DNA from: Clostridia bacterium
GTDB taxonomy: Bacteria; Bacillota; Clostridia; Oscillospirales; CAG-272
NCBI GenBank assembly: GCA_017624905.1
Contig: JAGAMD010000009.1
Span: 1-43,253 of the forward strand
Length of the DNA: 43,253 nucleotides
Reading direction: 5' to 3'
The notes under the pieces are model-generated. The model did not search any database. It worked only from the letters and a program-made list of their open reading frames with translations, and was not told the DNA's origin. How positions within the stretch are numbered: the stretch's first letter is position 1; the number at the start of each line of letters is the position of its first letter. Of the stretch, positions 14,636-22,760 are shown piece by piece. The translations under genes and the position numbers were made by a program.

Positions 14636-14663
14636 AAAAAAAGAGCCAAAAGGCTCTTTTTTA
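14636..14663 (-). terminator. Terminator after rubredoxin
   Basis: AAAAAAGAGCC (14637-14647) pairs with GGCTCTTTTTT (14652-14662) around AAAA. It overlaps the rubredoxin stop codon and closes the oxygen-defence operon on the minus strand. Confidence 0.8.
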
Positions 14664-14816
14664 TTCCTTTGAGAAGCTAATTTTTCCAACTCCGCAGAGT
14701 GGGCAAACAAAATCCTCAGGTAGATCCTCCCATTTTGTGCCAGGAGCTATACCGTTATCAGGATCGCCTACCTCTTCATCATACTCGTATCCGCATACAT
14801 CACATACGTATTTCAT
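14661..14816 (-). CDS. Rubredoxin
   Basis: A 51-residue protein beginning [19 protein letters not shown]. Two CxxCG pairs (C5/C8 and C38/C41, the second as VCPLCGVGK) bind the single iron, and [12 protein letters not shown] is the classic rubredoxin loop. It would carry one electron to the flavodiiron protein encoded two genes upstream on the same strand. GGAGGAA lies seven bases ahead of the ATG. A gap of 78 bases separates it from the ZIP gene with no clear promoter, so it is probably co-transcribed with it. Confidence 0.93.
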   Translation of the reverse strand: MKYVCDVCGYEYDEEVGDPDNGIAPGTKWEDLPEDFVCPLCGVGKISFSKE

Positions 14817-14894
14817 TTTTTGTTCCTCCGTTTTTATTTATTTTATGCCCTTTAGTGGGCTTTTTATGCTTATTTTAGACACGTGCCGGACTTT

Positions 14895-15650
14895 TTATCC
14901 TAAAAAGTAGTCAAATCCAAGCATCGTGATAAAGCCGATTATAAGTGCATAGGTTGCATATCTTTCATTACCGTGTGAATGGGTTTCAGGTATCATTTCA
15001 TCACTAATTACATAAATCATTGTACCACCTGCAAATGCAAGAGCAAATGGTAGAATTGCTGATGAAAGGCTAACTGCGAAATAACCAATAAGTGTGCCAA
15101 CCACCTCCACAACGCCTGTCAACAGTGCTATACCAAGCGTACGCCTTTTTGAAATACCGGATGATATCATAGGTGCAATAATAACCATTCCCTCCGGTAT
15201 GTTTTGAAGTGCTATACCACCTGCAATTGTTAGTGCGTGAGCAACATTGTCAGAACCGAAGCTGACACCTGCTGCAATTCCCTCCGGTAAGTTATGTATT
15301 GCTATTGCAATAACAAATAGCAACACCTTGGAAAGCTGTTTCGTTTTGTGTGGGTGCTTTTCAATATCTACACCGGTCATTTTATGAAGGTGAGGTACCA
15401 CTTTATCAATTAAGTTTAGGCAAAGAGCACCGGCTACAACACCAATAGCTGTTATAAACAGCGAACCATTTTTCTCCTCAATAGATGGCATAATTAAGCC
15501 AACTACCGAGGCACAAAGCATAATACCAGCGGCAAAGGATAAAATTACATCATTGAATCGCTGTGATGGATTTTTGAACACAAAGCCTATCAAGGCTCCT
15601 ATCATTGTAGCTCCACCAACGCCAAGTGCTGTCAAAAGTACAATGTCCAT
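14895..15650 (-). CDS. ZIP-family divalent metal transporter
   Basis: A 251-residue integral membrane protein with about eight hydrophobic segments. The fourth and fifth carry the metal-binding signatures AIHNLPEG (H119, N120, E123) and ALQNIPEG (Q149, N150, E153). A cytoplasmic loop around 86-103 is His-rich (HLHK, EKHPHKTK). Relatives (ZupT, GufA) import Zn2+, Fe2+ or Mn2+. It lies 18 bases downstream of the flavodiiron gene and upstream of rubredoxin. Both of those products need iron, so Fe2+ uptake is an attractive guess, but the metal cannot be read from the sequence. The start ATG has GGAGG ahead of it. Confidence 0.88.
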   Translation of the reverse strand: MDIVLLTALGVGGATMIGALIGFVFKNPSQRFNDVILSFAAGIMLCASVVGLIMPSIEEKNGSLFITAIGVVAGALCLNLIDKVVPHLHKMTGVDIEKHPHKTKQLSKVLLFVIAIAIHNLPEGIAAGVSFGSDNVAHALTIAGGIALQNIPEGMVIIAPMISSGISKRRTLGIALLTGVVEVVGTLIGYFAVSLSSAILPFALAFAGGTMIYVISDEMIPETHSHGNERYATYALIIGFITMLGFDYFLG

Positions 15651-15668
15651 TTTACCCTCCTTCTGCTC

Positions 15669-16829
15669 TTATTTGCAAAGCTCCTTTGCAAGAAGCTCTA
15701 TCTCTTTTTTGTTTTCCTCTGTCATAGCAGAGCGTATTGTTACACCATTTTCAAGAATTTCAAGACCTTTTGCTTCCTCAAGAATTGCTAATATTCTCTT
15801 TCTTGCATTTGGTGCCCAGGTTCCATTTTCAATAATTGCTATTTTTCTGTTTTTATAGCCTCTTTCAAGAAGCTCATATAAAAACTCACGCATAAATGGG
15901 AAAATATCATTATTATATGTTGTAGTTGCCAAAACTAGTGTGCCGTATCTAAATGCATCCTCAACTGCCTCGTGCATATCGTCTCTTGCAAGGTCGGTAA
16001 CTGCAACCTTAGGACATCCCGCCTTTTCTAGTTCTTCCTTTAATAGCATAACTGCTTTTTTTGTATTACCGTAAACCGAGGTGTAGGCAATTACTATGCC
16101 CTCACTTTCCACTCCATAGCTAGTCCATATTTTATATAAATCAATGTAATAGCTTAAATTTTCACTAAGAACAGGACCGTGTAGTGGGCAAATAGTATTT
16201 ATTTCAAGATTGCTTATCTTTTTAAGTAGATTGCTAGCTTGCATACCATACTTTCCTACGATACCAAAATAATATCTACGTGCTTCACAAGCCCAACCTT
16301 CCTCGTCTTCGATGTCAAGTGCACCGAACTTACCAAACGCATCTGCTGAAAATAGAACCTTATCGTAGCTGTCATAGGTAACGATAACCTCAGGCCAATG
16401 TACCATTGGTGCTGAGAAAAACGTCAAGTTGTGCTTACCAAGAGACAATGTGTCTCCCTCTTTTACTACTAGTCTATTGTCAATATAATCGACGTCAAAG
16501 AACTGCTTCATCATTGCAAAAGCCTTATCACTTGCTACAACCTTAGCATTTGGATATTCATTTTTAAATGTAGTAATATTTGATGAGTGGTCAGGCTCCA
16601 TATGCTGTACTATTAAATAGTCAGGGCTTTTGCCATTTAGTGCTTTTTTTAGATTGTCAAGCCATTCTTTACCAAAGCGTGCATCAACTGTATCTAAAAC
16701 TGCAATCTTCTCGTCTAATATAACATATGAATTGTATGCCATACCATTTGGTACATCATACTGTCCCTCAAACATATCTATTTCGTGGTCGTTTACGCCA
16801 ATATATCTTATATCATTTGTAAGTTGCAT
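15669..16829 (-). CDS. fprA: Flavodiiron protein (oxygen or NO reductase)
   Basis: A 386-residue cytoplasmic enzyme that reduces O2 to water, or NO to N2O, using electrons from rubredoxin. The metallo-beta-lactamase domain (about 1-245) carries the diiron ligands in QHMEPDHSS (H76, E78, D80, H81), with further His in MVHWPEV and PLHGPVL. The flavodoxin domain (about 250-386) starts with IVIAYTSVYGNTKKA, the FMN phosphate loop, followed by TTYNNDIFPFM and ENGTWAPNARK. Length matches the family. It is first in the operon fprA-ZIP-rubredoxin and divergent from the beta-lactamase-fold gene. Confidence 0.93.
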   Translation of the reverse strand: MQLTNDIRYIGVNDHEIDMFEGQYDVPNGMAYNSYVILDEKIAVLDTVDARFGKEWLDNLKKALNGKSPDYLIVQHMEPDHSSNITTFKNEYPNAKVVASDKAFAMMKQFFDVDYIDNRLVVKEGDTLSLGKHNLTFFSAPMVHWPEVIVTYDSYDKVLFSADAFGKFGALDIEDEEGWACEARRYYFGIVGKYGMQASNLLKKISNLEINTICPLHGPVLSENLSYYIDLYKIWTSYGVESEGIVIAYTSVYGNTKKAVMLLKEELEKAGCPKVAVTDLARDDMHEAVEDAFRYGTLVLATTTYNNDIFPFMREFLYELLERGYKNRKIAIIENGTWAPNARKRILAILEEAKGLEILENGVTIRSAMTEENKKEIELLAKELCK

Positions 16830-16858
16830 ATAATTCTCCTTGTTTTTTATCTAATAAA

Positions 16859-16887
16859 ATTTTATCACATTATTTTCGTTTTTTCAA
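16859..16887 (-). promoter_or_regulatory. Promoter of the fprA operon
   Basis: On the minus strand, TTGAAA (16882-16887) and TAAAAT (16859-16864) have a 17-base spacer, about 30 bases upstream of the start at 16829. Confidence 0.65.
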
Positions 16888-16908
16888 TATTAATTATTAC
16901 CATTTATA

Positions 16909-16937
16909 TTGTAAATTTTAATACTTTGTGGTAAAAT
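16909..16937 (+). promoter_or_regulatory. Promoter of the beta-lactamase-fold gene
   Basis: TTGTAA (16909-16914) and TAAAAT (16932-16937) are 17 bases apart, about 31 bases upstream of the ATG at 16969. It is back to back with the fprA promoter. Confidence 0.6.
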
Positions 16938-16968
16938 TTTTATATCAAATTATAAGCGAGGATTTTAT

Positions 16969-18447
16969 ATGTTTGAAAATGTAACACCTGAGTCTGTCGG
17001 TATTAGCTCAAAATATGTAAAAGAGTTTATTTCAAAGCTTGAAAAAAGAAATATACATATGCATAGCGTTCTTCTGTGCCGTGGAGACAAGCTTTTTGGT
17101 GAATATTATTGGGCACCTTACAATAAAGACTCTTTACATAGAATGTACTCTCAAACAAAGAGCTTTGTATCAGTTGCTATCGGTCTTTTAGTAGAAGAAG
17201 GCAAGCTTTCTCTTGACGACAAAATTATAGACTATTTTGAGGATAAAATAGACACTCCCCTTAGTAAATCTCTAAAAAATCAGACCATCAAAAATATGCT
17301 TATGATGTCAACCACTAGTTTTGGTCAAGTTTGGTTTGGGAATGAGGACAGGGACAGATGCCATATTTATTTTAATAAGCGTGGCGAGTCGGTAAGATAT
17401 CCCGGCACAATTTGGGAATATGATAGCCAAGGCTCACAGGTCCTTTCGTGTCTTGTTGAAAGGCTAAGTGGAAAATCACTATTTGATTATCTAAACGAAA
17501 AAATATTTACTCACCTTGGCACATTTAAAAGGGCTACTATTTTAAAAATCCCTACCGGAGAGAGCTGGGGCGACTCTGCTCTGCTTTGCACAACTCGTGA
17601 TATGCTATCGTTTGGTCGCTTTGTAATGAACTATGGCTTATGGGATGGCAAAAGACTAATGAATGAGGAATATTTAAGGGTTGCAACCTCTAAGCTGATT
17701 GACAATCAAGAAACCGCGTTTGAGGATGTAATAGGTCATGGCTACGGCTACCAAATTTGGAGAACTGAGAAAAACGGCTTTGCCTTTGTTGGTATGGGTG
17801 ACCAACTGACAGTTTGTTTACCTGACTACGACCTTATTTTTGTCTGCACAGCTGATAATCAAGGCTGTAATTTCTCTCGTGAATTGCTACTTTCCAGCTT
17901 TTTTGATATTATTGTTGAGAATATAGAAAGCAAGCCTCTTTGCGAAAATGAAAAAGCATATAATGAGCTTAAAAATCTAACACAGGGTCTATCTCTTTTT
18001 AGAGTAAAGGGAGAAAAATGCTCATCTTGGACTGACAAAATCAATGGCACAAAATATGTATTTCCAAAGAACGAGCTGGGACTTAAGGAGCTAACCTTTG
18101 AGCTTAGCAAAGATGGTGGTGAACTACACTACACTAACGAAAATGGCAAAATGGTCCTACCATTCTTATATAATAAAAATTATTTTGGTAAGTTTCCTGA
18201 GCTTGGTTATTCTCAGGATGTTGGTGGTGTTAAAACAACAGATGGCTCAAAATATGATATGGCGTGCTCCGGTGCATGGCTGTGCGACAACAAGCTGATG
18301 ATTTTTGTTCAAATCATTGATAGATATCTTGGAAATGTATCTATGTGCTTTGGCTTTAATGACGAGCATATTACAGTTACTTTTTATAAAACTGCTGAGG
18401 ACTTTTTGTGGAATTACAATGGTCAAGCATATGGTATAAAAGCATAA
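16969..18447 (+). CDS. Serine hydrolase of the class C beta-lactamase fold
   Basis: A 492-residue protein. Residues about 1-320 have the penicillin-binding/esterase fold: the nucleophile motif is SQTK (S61, K64) and the second motif is YDS (Y151, S153), with HGYGYQIWR later. Residues about 330-492 form an extra beta-rich C-terminal domain that I do not recognise. There is no signal peptide, so it is probably cytoplasmic. It is therefore more likely an esterase, amidase or D-amino-peptide hydrolase than an antibiotic-resistance enzyme. It is monocistronic, with its own promoter and terminator. GCGAGGA precedes the ATG. Confidence 0.8.
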   Translation: MFENVTPESVGISSKYVKEFISKLEKRNIHMHSVLLCRGDKLFGEYYWAPYNKDSLHRMYSQTKSFVSVAIGLLVEEGKLSLDDKIIDYFEDKIDTPLSKSLKNQTIKNMLMMSTTSFGQVWFGNEDRDRCHIYFNKRGESVRYPGTIWEYDSQGSQVLSCLVERLSGKSLFDYLNEKIFTHLGTFKRATILKIPTGESWGDSALLCTTRDMLSFGRFVMNYGLWDGKRLMNEEYLRVATSKLIDNQETAFEDVIGHGYGYQIWRTEKNGFAFVGMGDQLTVCLPDYDLIFVCTADNQGCNFSRELLLSSFFDIIVENIESKPLCENEKAYNELKNLTQGLSLFRVKGEKCSSWTDKINGTKYVFPKNELGLKELTFELSKDGGELHYTNENGKMVLPFLYNKNYFGKFPELGYSQDVGGVKTTDGSKYDMACSGAWLCDNKLMIFVQIIDRYLGNVSMCFGFNDEHITVTFYKTAEDFLWNYNGQAYGIKA

Positions 18448-18449
18448 TT

Positions 18450-18478
18450 AAAAGGTGGGAAAAATCCCACCTTTTTTA
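18450..18478. terminator. Bidirectional terminator between convergent genes
   Basis: AAAGGTGGG and CCCACCTTT pair around a short A-rich loop and are followed by a T run. It sits between the beta-lactamase-fold gene (plus) and the flavoprotein gene (minus). Confidence 0.8.
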
Positions 18479-19006
18479 TATTCCTTTACCCATTTCATAT
18501 GCTTGTCGCATATAATCTGTATCTTTAACGTCGCCCTTGTCGTTGACTCCGCCACCACTTATATATCCTTTTTCTACACTTCCCTCACAGCAGTCAAGAA
18601 AGCCTCTCATACAGCCAAGAGTACCATTCATTGTGTTTGGCTCATTTTCCCCTGCTGTCATTATGTAGTAAAACTCCTTATTTGTAATTTCTGTCCATCT
18701 TGCAACTGTACGGTCGATTACTGCCTTTAGCTGTGCGTTCATTGAGTAAAAATACACCGGGCTTGAAAGCACAATAACGTCTGCATCTATCATATTTTGC
18801 AAAATTTCTGCCATATCGTCCTTTTGTACACATTCGCCCTTAGTACAAGCATCGCAGCCAAGACATGGTGCTACCTTCTTTTCACATACACGGATTTTGG
18901 TAACCTCGTTACCTGCCTCCTTAGCTCCTTTTAAAAATTCATCGCATAAAATGTCAGAGTTGCCGTTTTTTCTTGGGCTACCTGATAAAATTAAAACCTT
19001 TTTCAT
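18476..19006 (-). CDS. Iron-sulfur flavoprotein / NADPH-dependent FMN reductase family
   Basis: A 176-residue flavodoxin-fold protein. The N-terminus (MKKVLILSGSPRKNGNSDIL) is the FMN phosphate-binding loop, and SSPVYFYSMNAQLKAVIDR is the family's second FMN contact. C48, C51, C54 and C59 in APCLGCDACTKGEC give the compact CX2CX2CX4C motif that holds a [4Fe-4S] cluster in archaeal iron-sulfur flavoproteins. It would pass electrons from ferredoxin or NAD(P)H to an unknown acceptor, often linked to oxidative stress. It lies two bases downstream of the alpha/beta hydrolase gene in one operon. Confidence 0.85.
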   Translation of the reverse strand: MKKVLILSGSPRKNGNSDILCDEFLKGAKEAGNEVTKIRVCEKKVAPCLGCDACTKGECVQKDDMAEILQNMIDADVIVLSSPVYFYSMNAQLKAVIDRTVARWTEITNKEFYYIMTAGENEPNTMNGTLGCMRGFLDCCEGSVEKGYISGGGVNDKGDVKDTDYMRQAYEMGKGI

Positions 19007-19008
19007 AA

Positions 19009-19746
19009 TTATTTCTCCATTATATTTGATATTTGCTCTGCTGTGATTTTTATTTGTTCCTCGTTTGTTATTGTAGCTTTTCCGTCGCCCTTTTGCTCAC
19101 CATATAAACCAAAGCCTGCGTGGTTACCACCCGGTATTTTATATTCCTCCGGGTTTGGCAAATTGCTTTTGTATTTATCATATTTTTCCTTGTTCATTAC
19201 CTTGTCGTTTTCGCCATAGATTGACAAAACATTGAGGGATGTGTCCGAAAAATCAACTGTTGAATATGAGCCTAAAAGAATTAATCCATCAAAATCATCT
19301 ATGTTTTTTTCAAGATAGGATGATGCCATTGAGCCACCGAGTGAATGTCCACCTATATACCATTTTTCTATATTGGGATATTGCTCTCTTATTCCATCGG
19401 CTGCGTTTATATTGAAAACTGCAAGATTAAACGGCATCTTTATTGCTATACTCAAAATATCATTTTTTGCACATTCCGCCATCAAGGGATAATATGCGTC
19501 AACCTCAACCTTGCCTCCGGGGTAAAATATAAATCCCGCTTTTGGTGTTTGGGGCACGAAAGCTACTGTGTTTTTGTCTAATTCTACCTTTTCTATACTG
19601 CTATCTTGCAAGAATGTTTGAACTGATACTTCATCTGCATGATAATAAGTGCCTAGGTATATGCCAATACCAACTACAAGCGCAATTAAAAGAACACCCA
19701 ATGTACTCAGTGATGATATTAAAATAATGCGTTTTTTCTTTGACAA
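19009..19746 (-). CDS. Membrane-anchored alpha/beta hydrolase
   Basis: A 245-residue protein. A basic start followed by a hydrophobic segment (about residues 7-33) makes a signal anchor, so the hydrolase domain probably lies outside the membrane. The nucleophile elbow is GGHSLGGSMAS, the acid is likely Asp in YGENDKV, and the His is in PGGNHAGFG. It resembles the alpha/beta hydrolase 5 type. The start is TTG at 19746, preceded by AGAGGTG; no ATG fits as well. It shares an operon with the iron-sulfur flavoprotein. The substrate is unknown. Confidence 0.8.
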   Translation of the reverse strand: MSKKKRIILISSLSTLGVLLIALVVGIGIYLGTYYHADEVSVQTFLQDSSIEKVELDKNTVAFVPQTPKAGFIFYPGGKVEVDAYYPLMAECAKNDILSIAIKMPFNLAVFNINAADGIREQYPNIEKWYIGGHSLGGSMASSYLEKNIDDFDGLILLGSYSTVDFSDTSLNVLSIYGENDKVMNKEKYDKYKSNLPNPEEYKIPGGNHAGFGLYGEQKGDGKATITNEEQIKITAEQISNIMEK

Positions 19747-19769
19747 TTGTCTTCACCTCTTTAGCAAAA

Positions 19770-19798
19770 ATTATATCATTTTTTTAATTGAAATTCAA
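19770..19798 (-). promoter_or_regulatory. Promoter of the hydrolase-flavoprotein operon
   Basis: On the minus strand, TTGAAT (19793-19798) and a perfect TATAAT (19770-19775) have a 17-base spacer. Confidence 0.7.
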
Positions 19799-19821
19799 TA
19801 CAAAAATATGTTTATTTGTAA

Positions 19822-19850
19822 TTGACATACGATTTATATTATGTTATAAT
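19822..19850 (+). promoter_or_regulatory. Consensus promoter of the aryl-acid operon
   Basis: TTGACA (19822-19827), a 17-base spacer and TATAAT (19845-19850) match the sigma-A consensus at every position. The symporter gene starts 42 bases downstream. The divergent hydrolase promoter lies 24 bases away. Confidence 0.85.
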
Positions 19851-19892
19851 AATTTTATTATTTTAAAACACTAAAGCGCAACGAGGGACACT

Positions 19893-21440
19893 ATGCATTG
19901 GATTGACTACGTCATAATGGGAATTTTTGCACTTGCTATGGTTGGCATTGCAGTTTATACAAGAAGCCGTTCAAAATCAGTTAATGACTTTTTACTTGCG
20001 GGTAAAAAGGGGCTTAACGGTTGGATGACGGCGTTTGCATACGGCACTACATATTTCTCAGCCGTTATATTTATAGGATATGCAGGAAAATTTGGAAGCT
20101 CATTTGGTCTTGCTTCCGTTTGGATTGGCATTGGAAATGCAATAATCGGTACACTTATCGCTTGGCTGGTTCTCGCTAAGCGTACAAAAAACATGACTGC
20201 ACGACTTGGTGCAAAAACAATGCCGGAATTTTTCGAGAAAAGATACGGCTCAAACAAGTTAAAAATTGTTAGTGCTATTGTAATTTTTATTTTCTTAATT
20301 CCATATTCTGCATCAGTTTACAGTGGAATCAGTAGCCTTTTCGAGACAATTTCGCCTATTCCCGGTTGGGCTATAATGATAATTCTGGCAGCTATCACTG
20401 CTCTATATCTATTCTTCGGTGGATATTTTGCAACTGCGCTTTCCGACTTTATTCAAGGAATCGTAATGATTATCGGCGTTATATTGATGATTATATTCTT
20501 TATGAAGCATGAAAATGTAGGTTGGGACATAAGCGAGCTTGTTAATGACAACAACCTTACATGGTTCACATTCAATGCTGATAACAATCATATTATTTAT
20601 GGTAATACCACATCGCTTCTTGCACTCATTGGACTTACATCCTTTGGTGTATGGGCTCTTCCACAAACAATTCACAAATATTATGCAATCAGAGACAAAA
20701 AGGCGATTTATCAAGGTATCGTAGTTAGTACGGCTTTTGCTCTTTTGATTGGATTTATAGCATATTTTTCCGGTGCTCTTAGCCACTATTTCCCTGATAT
20801 AATCGGCGACAATCCGGACAAATATATTCCAAATATGTTAAGCGTTGTTATTCCCGCGGGACTAATGGGAATTATCGCTGTACTTATATTGTCGGCAAGT
20901 ATGTCAACTCTTTCTTCAGTTTCACTTGCGAGTGCCTCTGTTGTTGCGGTTGACCTATACAAAGGCGCAATTGACAAAAAGGCTAATGACAAAAAAGTAA
21001 ACTGGATAATGAGAATACTATGCATTGTATTTATTACAATTTCAGTTGTTCTTGCAATTTTAAATGAAGAGTTTGGCTTCTCTGCTATTGCTTATATGAT
21101 GGGAATCAGCTGGGGCACACTTGCAGGTTGCTTTATGGGTCCATATGTGCTTGGTGTTATTTGGAAAAGAGTAACTGTTCCTGCTGTTTGGACTTCAATT
21201 ATAAGTTCACTTGTTTTAACGGTAGTACTTATTTTCACACTTGGTTGCAACCATCCTGCATATATAGGTGGCTTTGGAAACGCACTCAAGCTAGGTGTTT
21301 CCTGCTCTCCACTTATAGGTGTTATTTGTATGGCATTCTCACTTGTTATTACTGTTATTGTAACTCTACTAACAAAGAAACCAAGCAAAGAAATTTTATA
21401 TAACGCATTTGATAAGCCACTTGAGGGCGAAATAAAATAA
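19893..21440 (+). CDS. Sodium:solute symporter (SSS family)
   Basis: A 515-residue membrane protein with about 13 hydrophobic helices. The family signatures are a first helix followed by SVNDFLLAGKKGLNGWMTA, then FGSSFGLASVWIGIGN, FFGGYFATALSDFIQG and the Ser-rich LILSASMSTLSSVSLASAS, which contributes the Na+ site. It would bring in a solute driven by the Na+ gradient. It is the first gene of the aromatic acid operon, 18 bases before paaK. Its cargo is therefore probably an aromatic amino acid or aryl acid; the sequence alone does not show which. Confidence 0.88.
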   Translation: MHWIDYVIMGIFALAMVGIAVYTRSRSKSVNDFLLAGKKGLNGWMTAFAYGTTYFSAVIFIGYAGKFGSSFGLASVWIGIGNAIIGTLIAWLVLAKRTKNMTARLGAKTMPEFFEKRYGSNKLKIVSAIVIFIFLIPYSASVYSGISSLFETISPIPGWAIMIILAAITALYLFFGGYFATALSDFIQGIVMIIGVILMIIFFMKHENVGWDISELVNDNNLTWFTFNADNNHIIYGNTTSLLALIGLTSFGVWALPQTIHKYYAIRDKKAIYQGIVVSTAFALLIGFIAYFSGALSHYFPDIIGDNPDKYIPNMLSVVIPAGLMGIIAVLILSASMSTLSSVSLASASVVAVDLYKGAIDKKANDKKVNWIMRILCIVFITISVVLAILNEEFGFSAIAYMMGISWGTLAGCFMGPYVLGVIWKRVTVPAVWTSIISSLVLTVVLIFTLGCNHPAYIGGFGNALKLGVSCSPLIGVICMAFSLVITVIVTLLTKKPSKEILYNAFDKPLEGEIK

Positions 21441-21458
21441 ATTAGGAAGATAACAAAA

Positions 21459-22760
21459 ATGATTTGGTCTAAAGAAGAAACTCTACCAAGAGAAGAATTA
21501 GAAAAAATACAATTAGAACGTTTGAAGGAAACCGTTAATCGTGTTTACGAGAAGGTGCCGGCTTACAGAAAGAAAATGGACGAGGCAGGAGTTAAGCCCG
21601 AGGACATAAAGACACTTAAGGACTTAGCCAAGCTGCCATTTGTAACAAAGCAAGATATGAGAGACAACTATCCTTTTGGTCTTTTTGCAGTGCCAAAGGA
21701 TAAGCTTGTTAGAATACACGCATCGAGCGGTACAACCGGTAAGCCAACTGTTGTTGGTTATACACAAGGCGACCTTGAAACCTGGACTGAATGTGTATCA
21801 AGAATTGCTTGTATGGGTGGTGCCAGTGAAAAGGATGTTGCTCAAATATGCTTTGGCTATGGTATGTTTACAGGTGCACTTGGTCTACACTATGGTCTTG
21901 AAAAGATAGGTGCTGCTATTGTACCATCTTCAACCGGTAATTCACAAAAGCAGATTATGTATATGCAGGATTTTGAAACCTCGCTCTTGGTTGCAACACC
22001 ATCATATGCTCTACGACTTGCCGAGGTTGCCCGTGAGATGGGAGTTGAGCCACAAAAGGATTTAAAGGTTAAAATTGCTCTTGTTGGTAGTGAGCTGCTA
22101 ACTGATGCTATGCGAGAGGAAATGCATAAGTTTTGGGGTAAGGATTTACTTATCACAACCAACTATGGTATGAGTGAATTAATGGGCCCCGGTGTTTCCG
22201 GCGAATGTCTTGAGCATTGCGGCTTGCATATAAATGAGGACTACTTTATCCCTGAAATAATTGATCCAAAAACAGGCGAGGTTCTACCGGCAGGTGAGCA
22301 GGGTGAGCTTGTAATCACTTGTATAAAGAAAGAGGGCTTACCTCTTATTAGATATAGAACAAAGGACATTACTCGCTTGTTCTACGATAAATGTAAGTGT
22401 GGCAGAACGCTTTGCCGTATGGAAAACCTGTGTGGCAGAAGTGATGATATGCTTAAAATACGTGGTGTTAATGTATTTCCAAGCCAAATTGAGGAGGTTA
22501 TTCTCTCAGTTTCCGAGCTTGGCCCACACTATGAAATTATTCTTGAGCGTGAGGGCTATCTTGACAAGCTAACTGTTAAGGTTGAGCTTGCACATTCAAC
22601 AGACTCATTTAGTGAGCTTGAAAGAATTAAAAAGCTTGTTCAAAGCAAGCTTAAAATCATTCTTGGTCTTGATGCCAAGGTAATGCTTGAATCTCCAAAC
22701 ACATTACAGCGTTTTGAGGGTAAGGCAAAAAGAGTTAAGGATTTAAGAGGTATAAAATAA
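21459..22760 (+). CDS. paaK: Phenylacetate-CoA ligase, first copy
   Basis: A 433-residue adenylate-forming enzyme of the PaaK family. [18 protein letters not shown] is the phosphate-binding motif, followed by TNYGMSELMGPGVS, RYRTKDITRL and the hinge region [12 protein letters not shown]. Aerobic relatives make arylacetyl-CoA at the cost of ATP. Next to iorAB in a fermenter the reaction probably runs the other way, making ATP, arylacetate and CoA; that direction is inference. Its TAA overlaps the iorA start (TAATG). A second ligase of nearly the same length lies downstream of iorB. Confidence 0.9.
   Translation: MIWSKEETLPREELEKIQLERLKETVNRVYEKVPAYRKKMDEAGVKPEDIKTLKDLAKLPFVTKQDMRDNYPFGLFAVPKDKLVRIHASSGTTGKPTVVGYTQGDLETWTECVSRIACMGGASEKDVAQICFGYGMFTGALGLHYGLEKIGAAIVPSSTGNSQKQIMYMQDFETSLLVATPSYALRLAEVAREMGVEPQKDLKVKIALVGSELLTDAMREEMHKFWGKDLLITTNYGMSELMGPGVSGECLEHCGLHINEDYFIPEIIDPKTGEVLPAGEQGELVITCIKKEGLPLIRYRTKDITRLFYDKCKCGRTLCRMENLCGRSDDMLKIRGVNVFPSQIEEVILSVSELGPHYEIILEREGYLDKLTVKVELAHSTDSFSELERIKKLVQSKLKIILGLDAKVMLESPNTLQRFEGKAKRVKDLRGIK

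Noticed and set aside
14840-14866. Terminator after the ZIP gene
   Set aside because: The hairpin GCCC/GGGC is only four base pairs, and on the minus strand it is not followed by a clean T run.
16969-18447. Beta-lactamase resistance gene
   Set aside because: It has the SxxK and YxS motifs but no signal peptide and a large extra C-terminal domain; resistance enzymes of this class are exported.
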